From assembly GCA_029706075.1 (NCBI GenBank), contig JAINUG010000393.1, positions 186,001 through 250,000 of the forward strand: a DNA stretch of 64,000 nucleotides, given 5' to 3'. Under the pieces are notes generated by a model. The model was not told the origin of the DNA. It saw nothing but the letters and a program-made list of their open reading frames with translations, and ran no database searches. The position numbers and the translations under genes are program-made. Position 1 is the stretch's first letter. Each line of letters begins with the position of its first letter. This DNA is from Aldrovandia affinis. Lineage: Eukaryota > Chordata > Actinopteri > Notacanthiformes > Halosauridae. Positions 32,332-50,518 of this stretch are shown piece after piece.

Positions 32332-33123
32332 TCACTCCAGGTATCGTCTCGAGAAGGAGAGACGCACTTTGGGGACCTGGAGATGGCTGGTATTCATCCT
32401 CCACAGACCCCTACCCACCGTGATGGTCTTCTCCCAGTCCATGGACACGGTCACCCTGTGGTGGTCTGAGAAGTGCACTGCTCCGATGGTATAGGAGCGC
32501 ACTCTCAGGCCTGGAGAGAGCAAAAACATGTCTATTCTGGAGAAGGAGGCGCCAGAGGAACTCACCCATGTGTATTGAGGGGGAGAGGCACCCCCGGCGT
32601 CATGGAGGGAGAAATCTTCTATGATGGACCGCAGCTCCCTGCTAGATTGATCCCTCATTGGTCTGCTGCGGTCTTCATCCCTAAGGGCACAGTTGAAATC
32701 TCGCCCCACGACCACCGGCGTACGGGGGGTGATTAGGGATCTGATTTTTGTAAATATGGAGGCTCTCTCGGCCTTGCTATTAGGGCCATACACGTTGATC
32801 ACCCGGAGTGGGGAACCCCCGACGTCGAGGTCGGTGACGAGGATTCGCCCACTCTCTACTATGTCAGATGATGTTATTCTGACATAGGGGTTGTTGATTA
32901 ACGTGCCGACCCCGTCAGCTCGCGATACGTTTGAGCCAGACCAGAGAGGGTCTCCCCTTCTCCATCCCTCCCTCAGACTGTCATCCATGGAGCGGAAGGG
33001 AATCCCACACTCCTGTAGGAGGATGACGTCTGAGGGCAGCTGTTGCAGGATGGAGAAAACTGCATGCCGTTTGATTGGATATTTTATGCTTCGAGTATTG
33101 ATTGATGTGATTGTGATTGACAT
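32332..33123 (-). pseudogene. LINE ORF2: AP-endonuclease-like domain
   Basis: Begins MSITITSINTRSI and has LLQECG (metal-binding Glu), INVYGPN, VVVGRDFNCAL, SRIDMFL and FSDHHRV (catalytic Asp-His). The domain looks complete, and the frame is lost just after RRYLE near 32332. It would nick target DNA for target-primed reverse transcription. Confidence 0.9.
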
Positions 33124-33180
33124 GGAAAATAAAATAAAATACAGGGGGAAAATTATTGCAGGGGTGGAAATGAACCAGAT

Positions 33181-34839
33181 TTATTGCTGTTGGCGAATGT
33201 CTTTACAAATTTGGTTTAAACGGTCAATGACCGTATCTGGTTTCGATGGGCGCCTCTCCGCCCCCTGGGTAGGTCTGCTCACCTGTTCTCCCCTAGCACC
33301 GCCTGGCAAGGTCCGCCCTGGAGAGGCAGGGCCGATGGATTTTGGCCCTGGGGCCCCCTTTTGTCCAGAGGCGGAGGGCCCTTGGATGGGATCTTTTGGT
33401 TCTCTGTCTGGGGGGTGTCCGAGGACCAGAAGCGGCCAGTATCCACTGGGGCAGGTTGAGATCAGGTGTTTTACTGTGAGAATCTGTTGGGGGGCTTTTG
33501 TTGGGGATTGTGGTTTTTTGGAGCCGGGAGTTATTTTGGGCTTATTGATTGTTGTGATTGTTTGGGGGGGGTCTGAAACTGTCTGGATGGGTTTTGATGG
33601 AGGGAGAGGTTGAGGGCTATTGCTAGGTGCGATGGGAGTAGGCATTTCTGGTTTATTAATTTGTCTGTGTTTTTGTTTACTTTTCCGCTTTCTCCCTTTT
33701 ACTTTGGACCAGTCGGAGGGGGGGTCTGAATCTGTGGTGTCTGAGGAGAGGGCGGGCTCTTCCACCGTGTTGAGGGTTTCCGAGTCCGCCTCCTCCTCGA
33801 CTGTAGTGGGGGTGTCTGGGAGACTGGCATGTCTGGTTGTGCTGTAGTTTGGGTAGGTAGTGAGGGAAACTGAGGTGGGTCAGGCTGGGTTGTAGTGGTC
33901 GTATTTGATGGAGGGGCGGGGGGAGGGGGAGGTTGGGGGTGAGACTGTGGCGCAGTTCCCCTAGCCCTGTTGGCATATGAGAGAGGGCAGTCTCGAAAGA
34001 GGTGCCCCCTTACCCCACACAAGTTACAGGGTCTATGGTCCCGGCATGCCCTGGTCTCGTGCTCTCCTCCACAGCTCTTGCACTTAACCACTGTGCAGGC
34101 TGCAGCCAAGTGGCCTAACTCACCACATCGCCTGCACAGTTTGGGCATGTCGTAATAAAAAACTGCGCTCCGGTTGTTCCCCAGCGTAATGGTGCTGGGG
34201 ATGTGTCTCACCCCTCCAACCGACATTGGGTCTGGCTGTAATTGGACCAGCCACTCTCTGGCCCCAGTCCACACCCCATCCTCATCGAGGACTCTCCTCG
34301 GACTTGACGGAGCCATACCTGCCCAACCACGTTGCAACATCGTGGTCCTGTACAGCTTCGTTATAAAACTGCACAGTCACCACTTTGCTCTCGGTGTCAG
34401 ACAGAGGCTCAACGTCAAAGTTTTTCAGGGGGCTCCTATCCTTCCCCTCTCTAAAGAGGTTCCAGAATCTCTCCAGGACATTAGCATTCTTAAAACTGAT
34501 CTCAAAAACGTCTACTACATTAGGGACCTTTACCAGGCAGTTCAGGTCATTCGGCACAAAACCCATACCTTTTTGTAGGACAGCCCTGCTGAATTCAAGA
34601 CGGGTCATGCTGTTCACTCTCGTCGCAGGGGTGGTTGGATTGGGGGCAGCACGGTGGTTGTTCTCCCCACCGGCCTGTCCGGCGGTTGCTGGTCCGGTGG
34701 CGCCCTGCTCAGCTGCACCTCCAGGCCCCGATCCCGCCATGGTGCCGGTGGTGGTGCTGCTTCCTTCTCCCTCCCCTGAGTTCCACGTCATTTGGACGGC
34801 GAAATGGCGGTGCATCCCGGGAGCTGGTCGGGACGCCAT
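33181..34839 (-). pseudogene. LINE ORF1 (gag-like, CCHC knuckles)
   Basis: Starts at 34839 (MASRPAPGMHRHF). It changes frame near 34300 and again near 33700, and ends at 33181. The middle part has three consecutive knuckle-like blocks: CRRCGELGHLAAAC, CKSCGGEHETRAC and CNLCGVRGHLFRDC. A Pro-rich tail follows. It is an RNA-binding chaperone in related elements. Frameshifts make this copy defective. Confidence 0.85.
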
Positions 34840-34857
34840 CTCCCTTCCTTCTCGGTC

Positions 34858-34910
34858 GAAATGTAGGGGAGTGAAAGTACTTTGTTACTGTCCACCACTG
34901 ATACTCTGCT
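34858..34910. repeat. Right part of the older repeat interrupted by the LINE
   Basis: Begins with the second 14-bp duplication copy and continues 'tgaaagtactttgttactgt', the expected continuation of 29360-29493. Confidence 0.6.
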
Positions 34911-35056
34911 CTGTATTCTGTATTCTATACTCTGTATTGAGCTTTGTAGCCTATTCAAAACAGTGAGGGTGAGACATTCCAATTGTAATTCATCTTCAAC
35001 TGTAATTCAAATTTATGGGGCGTGAACAATTGTCACACTGTGGCAGTGGACATTCT

Positions 35057-36150
35057 TCAGCCCTGATGCTCACAGAGGGGGCGGGCCTGGAGGGTGCTGG
35101 AGGTGAAGCCCTGGCATGTGATTTGTGGGCGGGGCTCTGGTGCACCCCCGACAGAGGCAGTGCAGCAGCGGAGGGACGAGCGCAGGTTGTGGAAGACGGC
35201 CTTGCGGAAGAGGATGAAGACCCAGGGGTCCAGGATGGGGTTCAGCGCTGAGAAGCGCAGTGTCACCAGGTGCTTCTGGTCATTTCTGTCTGGCGATACC
35301 GCGCTGAGATCTGAGAGATCTGAGAGAGAAAGAGAAGGAAAGAATGGGAGAGAGCGAAAAGGAGAGTCCGGCTGTGAGAGATTCGCCCAGAGGAGCTGGA
35401 GATGAGCGAGCAGACATACAGGTAACTGCCAAAATAAAGGCAACACTTGAGTAAATGAGGGATTGTTTAAACGGGTGGATATAGGATATAGAAATTATAT
35501 TATTATATTATATTAAATGATATATATCTCTCACAGCATTCAAAACATAAATGATGTTTGACAGGCAAACCACAGTGAAGCTGTGCTGGATAAAACAGCA
35601 TCCAGCAAGGCAGCTCAGACCGCCCACTTCCTGTTGCTATGTTTGCTAAGTGTATCATATATAGTAAGTTCAGTTGGGGGGGGAGGGGTTGCTCACGGTC
35701 AGCGGCAGGGAACAGATGATGAAGATGACGGTCATGCATCAAGCAGCACCAGGTGGTCCACCTCTTCCGCACCACCGCCTTCCTCCGTTGCCAGGGCAAC
35801 GCCGCCGGCCCGGGACGCATGTGATGCAGGCTGAGGATGACCGAGCCGTTGCCTGCGCCCACGCCGGCAATCAGCGCCATCATGAGAGAGCAGTACGCCA
35901 ACGAGAAGGACAGCGCCCGCTCCTCCTCCTCACCCTCGCCTCCATCCTGAAGAAGCACCACATCCCCGGGCAATACTGCCGGAAGTGCCCGGCGCCCAGG
36001 AGTGACAGCAGACAAACGTAGCTGCTGAGGAGGTAGGCGAGCACGAGGGCGGCCTTGGCCAAAGAAGGCCATAGTGAAGGCAAAGAGGTTGCAGAGCCGC
36101 CGCCTGCCCCCGCCCAGCCCCAGCAGCGAGGCACCGCGTGCGTACATCAG
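35057..36150 (-). pseudogene. ptgir: Decayed prostacyclin (IP) receptor gene
   Basis: Minus-strand remnants follow the order of vertebrate PTGIR: start of TM3 (YARGASLLGLG, LCNLFAFTMAFFG) at about 36064-36147; TM4 and ECL2 (QYCPGMWCFFRM) at about 35940-36056; TM5 (FSLAYCSLMM, NGSVILSL) at about 35820-35920; EEVDHLVLL at about 35745-35772; TM6 (MTVIFIICSLPLT) to donor GTGAGC after 35696; and a final exon 35310-35057 with NPILDPWVFILFRKAVFHNL. TM1 and TM2 are absent, a CA/CT tract sits where they should join, about 30 residues with the end of TM3 and the E/DRY-type motif are deleted near 36060, and at least three more frameshifts occur. A functional receptor would couple to Gs and cAMP. Tail-to-tail position with calmodulin matches CALM3-PTGIR. 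Intact neighbouring genes argue against simple assembly error. Confidence 0.82.
35415..35465. repeat. One end of an AACTGCCAAAATAAAGG transposon
   Basis: 'acaggtaactgccaaaataa' then 'aggcaacacttgagtaaatg', the same terminal sequence as at 37764 and 10152. It lies in the intron of the ptgir remnant; no partner end is nearby. Confidence 0.75.
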
Positions 36151-36175
36151 GAAGAGAAGAGAGAGAGAGAGAGAC

Positions 36176-36192
36176 AGCGCATGTGTGTGTAA

Positions 36193-36225
<33 letters not shown>

Positions 36226-36232
36226 TGTGTTT
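36176..36232. repeat. (GT)n microsatellite at the ptgir remnant
   Basis: GT repeat next to a (GA)n run (36158-36176), directly where the TM1-TM2 coding sequence should join. Confidence 0.9.
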
Positions 36233-37763
36233 GTATTTGTGCCACGCGTCAGTGGTGTACAATATGCGCACCATACAGGTGTACAGATCAGATTGACCAA
36301 AGGTAGGAATACTCCCAGAACAGACTTACATGGCATGTCTACATCCTTACCATTTACTCTGTTTGTTTTTTTCAAACTATTCTTTTGAGGGGTTTACGTC
36401 ATTTACAACACAATTTCAAATAGCAACGTTATTACGGCTACATAATAATAACCATCATAATAGAATCATAATAAAAATAATAATAATCCATTCGGATTCC
36501 AAACCCTCATAAGCAAACTTTTTCAGTGAGTATGTTATTTGTGAGTATATTACAATACTCACAGCGCTTAAACTATCCATTTTAAAGACTTTCCCCATGG
36601 TGGTGTTTTCAAAGCTGAGCTCATAAACTTATGGTGCTGGAGCGATAGGTATTTCCTCATGAACAGAACATTCAGACCTGCAGCCAGAAGTAGAGTTATA
36701 ACCTGTATTAACATCGAAGAACATATTGTTTTGACATGACTGTTCCAAAAGAATAGAACATGGGAAATGGTCTCCTTTTGAAGAATTTACTCCCAACTTC
36801 CTTCCACAGAAACTCAAAAGGCATCATCTAGATCATGGCAGTAGACAGTGTGGTGCAAGACAGAGCCACGGAGAATGCTTTGAAGTTTCCTGTTTTACTG
36901 CAGTTGTTCTTGTCCTAGTGACGGTGCAAGCATCGATACTTCATCTACAGCTCTGACAGAGCAGTTATCTGTGGCAGAGTTGCTCTCCTGCTGCTCCTCG
37001 CTATTCTGCAGTCTTGTCTGGTCAAAGGAACATCTGTCCGTTGATTTCTACAAGCCTGGGATTGGAGGACATTGGTGGCGCTAGAACACACTGTTAGACC
37101 ATTGCTGCATTTTACCTCACCCTTTTGCAAAGGTGCTGATGAGACAAGGCTCGCAATATAAGACGCTAGAGATCTTCTCTAATGGAGCCTGATTAGCAAT
37201 CAGTCCCAGGGGGCACACACAGCTGAGAGCATGGAGACAGGGAATGCACAGCCTTCCATTAATTATGAACAGAGGTGTAATTATTCTCAGTGTAACGACA
37301 GGACGAGTTTTACACCCCTAGCCCATCAGAAGCTGTGTTTATCCCATAGTCTGGTAAGTCTAAAGTGCCGGGTTGAACTACAAACCCGTCCGTAAAACCC
37401 AGGAACACGAGTATGATAGATATTGGAGCCGTAATTAACTTATTTTTAGTTTTTTTAGTTTTTGTTCACAACAGCTGTAATGATTAAAGCAAATGTCCAT
37501 GATCTTTTGTGGTGTTGATCGGCCAATGGGGGCCGTCTTTCCTTTGGACAAACCAGAGGAAACCATTGGCCCGGGGCACTGAATTGGACACTATAGTGTA
37601 GGAGATGCTCATTCAGAAACTATAATGTCAAACCATAAGCCCTGAAAATCCAATGGCATTTAGTAAGGGTCCCCTGGTGTCCTGGCCAAATGTTCTATGT
37701 GGCTCTTATATTCTGAGTTTCTGATCATCCCCCAGTTTCACTTGCTGAAACACCCCCAAACCG
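36233..37763. other. Intergenic, nothing recognised
   Basis: No TM1/TM2-like prostanoid receptor sequence is found here on either strand, and no other gene is evident. Confidence 0.5.
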
Positions 37764-37991
37764 ACAGGTAACTGCCAAAATAAAGGCAACACTTTGATAA
37801 CACAGGGAGGACACTCAAACAGTCCTGGCGCAGGTTAGGACAGTCCCACCTGGGCGGGGGCAGGGGGCTCGGTGAAAAGGGGAGGGCTGGTCCTACCTGA
37901 CGGTATCCCCTGTTGGACACTCGTGGTACTGGACCAGTTTAAAGGGACCCTCATTTACTCAAGTGTTGCCTTTATTTTGGCAGTTACCTGT
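37764..37991. mobile_element. Complete short TIR element (228 bp)
   Basis: Ends are ACAGGTAACTGCCAAAATAA and its inverted copy TTATTTTGGCAGTTACCTGT; the inverted similarity extends to 'ggcaacactt'. The interior has no coding content: a MITE of the family at 10152. Confidence 0.9.
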
Positions 37992-38394
37992 ATCTCTATC
38001 AAACACAAACCCATGGTTCAATCTGGTATTACCCAAAGTACAAATATGTGTACTCCACATTTAAGAGCAATACGTGATGACAGAAATGCTGCGGTGCTGC
38101 ACAGGTTTATCACAGACAGTAGGGGTGCATTGTTCTATGAAGTTCGGTGAAGCCCCACGCCTCTTATTAATAAAACTGACACACGACTGAACTAAATTAT
38201 TATTTATTCACTTGGTTCAGAAAAATTGTGAGTACAAACAGTATCCTGTCTCATTAAAGTGAGTGATTCCCACATGTACTCAAAGTATTCATTTTCTCGC
38301 ATGCTGTAGCTATTAGCCTACAGCAATTTGCCAACCAAGATTTAAATGAAACAAAAAAAATGGTGTATTTGGCTGTGCGTCTGCATATATGTGT

Positions 38395-38450
38395 GTATGT
38401 ATGGCTGTGTGTGTGTGTGTGTGTTTGCTGCATATGTGTGTGTGTATGCT
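38395..38450. repeat. TG-rich microsatellite
   Basis: Interrupted (TG)n. The surrounding sequence (37992-38836) shows nothing else. Confidence 0.85.
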
Positions 38451-38836
38451 GCATGTGTATCTCACCAGCAGTGAGATCCAGCTAGCTTATGCAGTTACTG
38501 CTTTGCATTGCGTCCCTAAATTGTTCCTCACTTTTGACAATTACACATTTTAACGAGAGAGATTTCTAATAAAGTGCACATGAACGTTGATATCATACAG
38601 CAATTTACAGCAGTGCAGACAGCTGGTCCGCTGAACAATTTTTTCTGTTCCTTAGATCATTACTAGATAGAGATCAGTAAGGCAGCACAGTACAAGACAT
38701 AAGAATGAAACCGAGCCCAAGAGACAACACTGGAAGAGAAAGGTGGAGGAACCTCAGACGATTAAAGTGCAGAGGGAGCAGCCTTTTTAATTCTGCGACC
38801 TTCTTCTAACAGCCAGAGGAGTCTCCGTCTCTAAAT

Positions 38837-39019
38837 CAGTGGTTCTCAACCCTGGTCCTGGAGAGCCGCAGGGTGTGCTGGTTTTTGTTCTTATTCAGTA
38901 ATTAATTGATCAATTAAAGCGGCTGATTATGCAGTTAACTCACCTCACCCGGTTTCTTGTGTCTAAATTGGTAGCTGATCTTAAGGTGAAAAGTAGACCA
39001 GGATTGAGAAAGACCACTG
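38837..39019. mobile_element. hAT-type MITE (183 bp)
   Basis: Left end CAGTGGTTCTCAACCCTGG and right end 'ggattgagaaagaccactg' are imperfect inverted repeats of the same family as 12238-13350. No transposase. Confidence 0.65.
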
Positions 39020-39300
39020 ACCTGCACACACGTATGAGTTTGTTACTAGCAGATGCCATCGATGTCTCCAGTTCTCTCAGTCATGGATGGACTCATGTGA
39101 GTTTCCTCACTGCTGCTGCTCCTGGCCTTCAGGTCCTGTTTTATTCCAGATTATGCACTTTTGTCAGATAGAAGTACATTTTGATATATTTAAGGAATGT
39201 TTGGCCACACATTGTTTTAATAACCTTTTTATACAGTTATTATATACCAGTGGTGGGCCGTCAGGGCCTGCAAGGCCTTCTCTGCTGGCCTAAAAAATAT

Positions 39301-39817
39301 CTGAATCACAGACTGATGTTAATTATATTTTGTCCATGAATACTTATTAAATAATTCCAAATGGTCTGTCCGCTTCCTTTCATAGCTTTTCCCCTGGTTG
39401 CGCTGCTTCCAGACATGTATTTTCATATTAAAGCATTTAACCAATCACATTTCAGCCATCATTTGTTGCCAGGGTCAAAGAAATCTGCCTGGAGGCCTTC
39501 ACAATCAGTTCTGCAGGCACTGTAGCATAAAATAAGTGTTGAGCAAACTGTTGCTTCAACCAATCAGATTTTGAGTTGGAGACTCCAAGGCCTTCTAGCT
39601 GGCATAGGTACGTCAGCGTATTCACATCCTTTGATTGGATAGTCAGAGCGTGTCTGACTATGATGTAATGTGATTGGTTAAATGCTTTAATATGAAAATA
39701 CACGTCTGGAAGCAGCGCAACCAGGGGAAAAGCTATGAAAGGAAGCGGACAGACCATTTGGAATTATTTAATAAGTATTCATGGACAAAATATAATTAAC
39801 ATCAGTCTGTGATTCAG
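39301..39817. repeat. Perfect internal inverted repeat, 150-bp arms
   Basis: 39301-39450 is, by eye, the exact reverse complement of 39668-39817, with a 217-bp spacer. The identity implies a recent origin. Confidence 0.85.
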
Positions 39818-40021
39818 ACATTTGAGCGGACATTTTCAGCCCTAAAGCGAATTAAAACTTATGCCAGAAATACGACAGGGCAGGCTCGACTTTCAGCATT
39901 AGCTTCGATGGTGATAGAAAATGACTTCTTGATGGAACTGAAACACACGGATAATCTGTACGACAGAGTAATTGAACTCTTTTTGAGGAAAGAAAGGAGG
40001 ATGGATTTTGTGTACAAATAA
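39809..40021 (+). pseudogene. hAT transposase C-terminal fragment
   Basis: Encodes ERTFSALKRIKTYARNTTGQ followed by RLSALASMVIE, the hAT-family C-terminal dimerisation signature, and ends at a TAA. The DNA-binding and catalytic parts are missing. The start lies at the inverted-repeat border, so the 5' part was lost in that rearrangement. Confidence 0.85.
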
Positions 40022-40220
40022 TAAGGATTTTTGGTGAGTAAAATGTTGCTATTTTCCTAAAAAATATTGCAATTTTATGAGGTTGTTATTGATGCTTTTT
40101 TATGTGTGTCGCAGCTGTAGCACCCCGGGTTTGTTTCTTCAGTAAAGGCATTTATTCTGGATACACGAGTTATCTATCTGCGATGTAATGGCTCTTTATA
40201 CTGCATTTATGCATAATAAG

Positions 40221-40760
40221 TGTTATGTTTTGAGTGTCTGTTCGGTTTGTTTTTGCACTTTGTTTATTTATCTTTCTTCAGTCATGTTTCATTCTCGTTC
40301 TGTTCCCCGTCTGTCATTGTTCCTGTTCGAGTTCCTCTCCTTGTCTTGTCATGCACTTCGGGAAATTCTATGTTTCGGTTTTTTAGGGAGGAGGAGGAAC
40401 GCATAAAGAAATCTGCGTGCGAATAAAGCGGAACGTGAGAAGCGTACAGAGATAGGACAACGAGAGAGAATGACAGCGATAGTTAGAAGCGTGAGATAAT
40501 TAGTGATTAGTAGTGTTAGTAACTTAATCTAAATCCCTAATGTTAGTAGATTAGTTGGTTAGTACTATATACATCTAACTAATATATACAAAGTGTAATT
40601 AGAAAGTAAGAAGGAAGTAAAACGAGATTAGAAACAAAGACGGAAAAACCGAAATATAGAATTTCCCGAAGTGCATGACAGAACGCGAATGAAACATGAC
40701 TGAAGAAAGATAAATAAACAAAGTGCAAAAACAAACCGAACAGACACTCAAAACATAACA
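40221..40760. mobile_element. Foldback element nested in the hAT
   Basis: Begins TGTTATGTTTTGAGTGTCTG and ends with its exact reverse complement at 40741-40760, flanked by the direct repeat ATAAG on both sides. The arms are about 115-165 bp (right arm from about 40646); the left arm has about 50 bp extra. No coding content. Confidence 0.85.
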
Positions 40761-40869
40761 ATAAGATGGTTTTTATAGCCATAAAATAGTTATTGAGGGG
40801 TGGATTGATTCAGACGGAGCACTACTGAAGGCCTAGGTGTGAAATGCACGGCCCGCCACTGTTATATAC

Positions 40870-42005
40870 ATTACAGTTATATAATTCATTATTACTTATT
40901 CATCTGTAAACAGATGGTAAATATTGTAGGTAAGGAATAGCTAAATTAATTCCTTGAAAAAATATTTTTATTTCCAAGTTCGGTTTGTATGTTTTTAATT
41001 GGAATTAATATGTATTACCCACTGCCTGAACTAGGTATTATACGAACAACCAAAATTGAAATATTATTACATATTTACTACCTGCAGAATTCCAGTTTAT
41101 TATTATTTTTGCCAGAATTACATAAATGTTCTCTAACTGTATAAAAAGGCCCTCATATCTGGTGTCAGATTTGGCAAAATTGTGGTGTAATTTAGGTAAG
41201 GCTAAAGGAAATCTGAGTGTGAACAGAAACCAAGCTATGTGTGATAATATTTGTTTTAATAGTTTGTAAATATAAACCTATCTCTGCCAGAATAAGCTTC
41301 CTGTCATGTTTATGTATCTACACAGGCACTGAAATTAAATAAAGATTGCAGAAAATGTTCATATTTTTTGTCATATTTCATGCATGTCTATATAATTGAA
41401 TCTATTTTAAATGTGTTATAGAGTGAGCTGTGTGTTTTGCGCTGCCTCGTCATGAAGCGGATTGGCTGGATGGACTGTCCATCAACAATAACTCCCTCCT
41501 GCTGCTCTGTCCAGATTTGTGTTTTTGTGGGAAAGCTCAGCTGGAAGGTGGAGTTTGTCTTTCTTTGGCTGGTGGAAATGCAAAGCTGATTGTGCTGTTT
41601 CCATGGGAACCACCCCCAGTCAGTTAGTCTCCAGAGCCGCCAAGGTCCTGCAACAACATCACAGTCACCACTGGATGGCGCTGTCTGTTTATTATGTCAC
41701 TACAGCACCTTTTAACAGTAATTTTAATCTAGGGTTACAAAAAAAACCTGTCACACAGCAATTTTTCAACACAATCATTTAAATAGGCAGAAGTTGCCCC
41801 TAAGCGCCGATGCAGGACCAGCTACCTCTGCCCAAATCATAACCTTACCCATTAATAATAAAAACGCAAAACTGACTTCAGACCTGTGATTATGAGCAAT
41901 TTCCACCGACACCGTGTGAATTTACACAAAGCAGCACTTGAGCATACGTATGGTCAATGAAAGAGGTAGACACACGGAGGGGGCTTTTATCCTTGCCATA
42001 CTTAC
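40870..42005. other. Non-coding; may hold the last ppm1n exon
   Basis: The terminal exon of ppm1n is expected on the minus strand here. The C-terminus is short and poorly conserved, and I could not identify it. Confidence 0.4.
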
Positions 42006-49201
<7,196 letters not shown>

Positions 49202-50125
49202 GCCCGCTTTGTCTCCTCCTTTACCCCTCTCCTCCCTTCTTCCTCCTTTCTCTGCTCCACAGGCCAGCGCCTCGCTCAGGCTTTGCCCTCTCTCTCTCTG
49301 TCTTTCTCTGTATCTCTCTCTCCCTCTCTATTTCTCTCTCTCGGCTCACAGACGGAGGCACACCGAGAGCGTGGCTGGCAGGGAGGCCAATGCAGGGTGG
49401 CCTGGGCAGTGCAGCGGATTCACTCCATACACCTCCCTTTTCTCCTCTCTTCTTCCTGTCTTTTTGGTTTGTTTCCTGGACTGCACTCCCCCTACTGCAT
49501 TTGTCTTTGTCCTGTCCTGCGCCTCTTCTCTCCCTCTCCTTCTCTCTCTCTGTCTGCCTGCGTCTCCCCTCGCTCACCAGCTTCACCCTGCCCGGCCTGT
49601 GATTGGCTGGGCTATTTCTGTGCACCTATCCCTGGGCGAGATCATCCTTCCTTTCTTTCTGTTGTGCACTCTCTCTCTCTCTGCTCTCTTTCCCCGTGCT
49701 CTCTCAGTTAATCTTCTCCATTGATGAGTTTGGATTACTGGACATCCACTGTGCAGATTACAGTCCTGTCATTGTTTCATAAGAGGCTATAAATACAGCA
49801 GAGAGGGAGGGAGGGGGAAATGGAGCCACCGATCCTTCAGAGCGTGTTGTGGTGATTCAGGGCTGTATGCAGCACACACTGAGTGGGTCCATCAGTGACG
49901 CACTTACCAACCGGGCCTCTGGGGATTTTTCTCATGTACATCTCAAAAATGTTCCTGCATGTGTGTGTGTGTGCATGCGTGCGTCCATGCATGCGTGCTT
50001 GCGTGTGCATGTGTGTCTGTCCGTGCGTGCGTGTGCATGTGTGTGTGTGTGTGTGTGTGAGTGTGTTATCCATTGCATAATATATACCTATCTTCTTCTT
50101 AGTCATTGCTGATATTCCTGCCATT
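49202..50125. other. ppm1n upstream region
   Basis: CT-rich on the plus strand (about 49285-49345 and 49530-49700), which probably includes the ppm1n 5' UTR and promoter, then a GT-rich microsatellite at about 49958-50060. Open frames here are low-complexity artefacts. Confidence 0.5.
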
Positions 50126-50139
50126 TTAAAGGCACTTAT

Positions 50140-50518
50140 AGCGTAGTGGTCTAATGCACCATACTTTGGCTGGTCCGGTGTGGTGTGCGCTGCCTGTCAG
50201 GGACGCGGTTCGAAACCTGTGTCTCTACCAGACCGGCCCTGGTTGTCAGCCCCGATTGGAGGTGGCGTTTGGCTGTCCGCCTCCGGGGGAGGGGGGAAGG
50301 GGGAGGGTGAGCCGGCATGAGTCCGTCAAGGAGCAGGAAAAGGCGTCCGTGGTAGAATTCCGTCTTGGAAGAGGTGGATAAAATCGGCCCGGAAATAATG
50401 TCTCGACCCGGTGGACGGGCGGCGGACTCGTGGGGGAGGGTGAATTGAGATAAATAGAGGGTATAATTGGCAAGCAAATTGGGAGAAAAACTGGGAAAAA
50501 TTTGAAATAAATTTAAAT
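50140..50518 (+). mobile_element. tRNA-like SINE with 13-bp target duplication
   Basis: Flanked by perfect TAAAGGCACTTAT (50127-50139 and 50519-50531). The head has 'agcgtagtggtctaatgcac' (A box) and 'gcggttcgaaacc' (B box) about 65 bp apart, more than in a tRNA. A GC-rich body and an AT-rich tail (about 50440-50518) follow. Inserted into an L2-type tail whose 'ctctggataagaacatctga' resumes after the duplication. Confidence 0.88.

Larger units (their letters stand above)
29494..34857 (-). mobile_element. Full-length non-LTR retrotransposon, Tx1-like
   Basis: 5,364 bp flanked by a perfect 14-bp direct repeat GAAATGTAGGGGAG (29480-29493 and 34858-34871), so both ends are fixed. Minus-strand order: ORF1 with CCHC zinc knuckles, apurinic-type endonuclease, reverse transcriptase, C-terminal domain. 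The ORF1 knuckles and the EN and RT sequences suggest the Tx1 clade of L1-like elements. Several frameshifts break ORF1 and ORF2, so this copy is probably not autonomous. The insertion splits an older repeat. Confidence 0.92.
39248..40861 (+). mobile_element. hAT transposon with perfect 8-bp duplication, internally rearranged
   Basis: Starts CAGTGGTGGGCCGT and ends with its near-inverted copy ACGGCCCGCCACTG. Flanking TTATATAC (39240-39247 and 40862-40869) is a perfect 8-bp duplication, diagnostic of hAT. It holds a transposase C-terminal fragment, an internal perfect inverted repeat (39301-39450 with 39668-39817) and a nested foldback element (40221-40760). Most of the transposase is gone. 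Confidence 0.92.

Noticed and set aside
36237-36375. Missing TM1-TM2 of the prostacyclin receptor upstream of the relic
   Set aside because: The minus-strand frame here shows no prostanoid-receptor motifs, so I regard TM1-TM2 as absent, not displaced.
49202-49724. Long plus-strand Ser/Leu/Pro-rich frames across the ppm1n 5' region
   Set aside because: They overlap ppm1n exon 1 on the opposite strand and CT-rich low-complexity DNA; no motif or splice structure.
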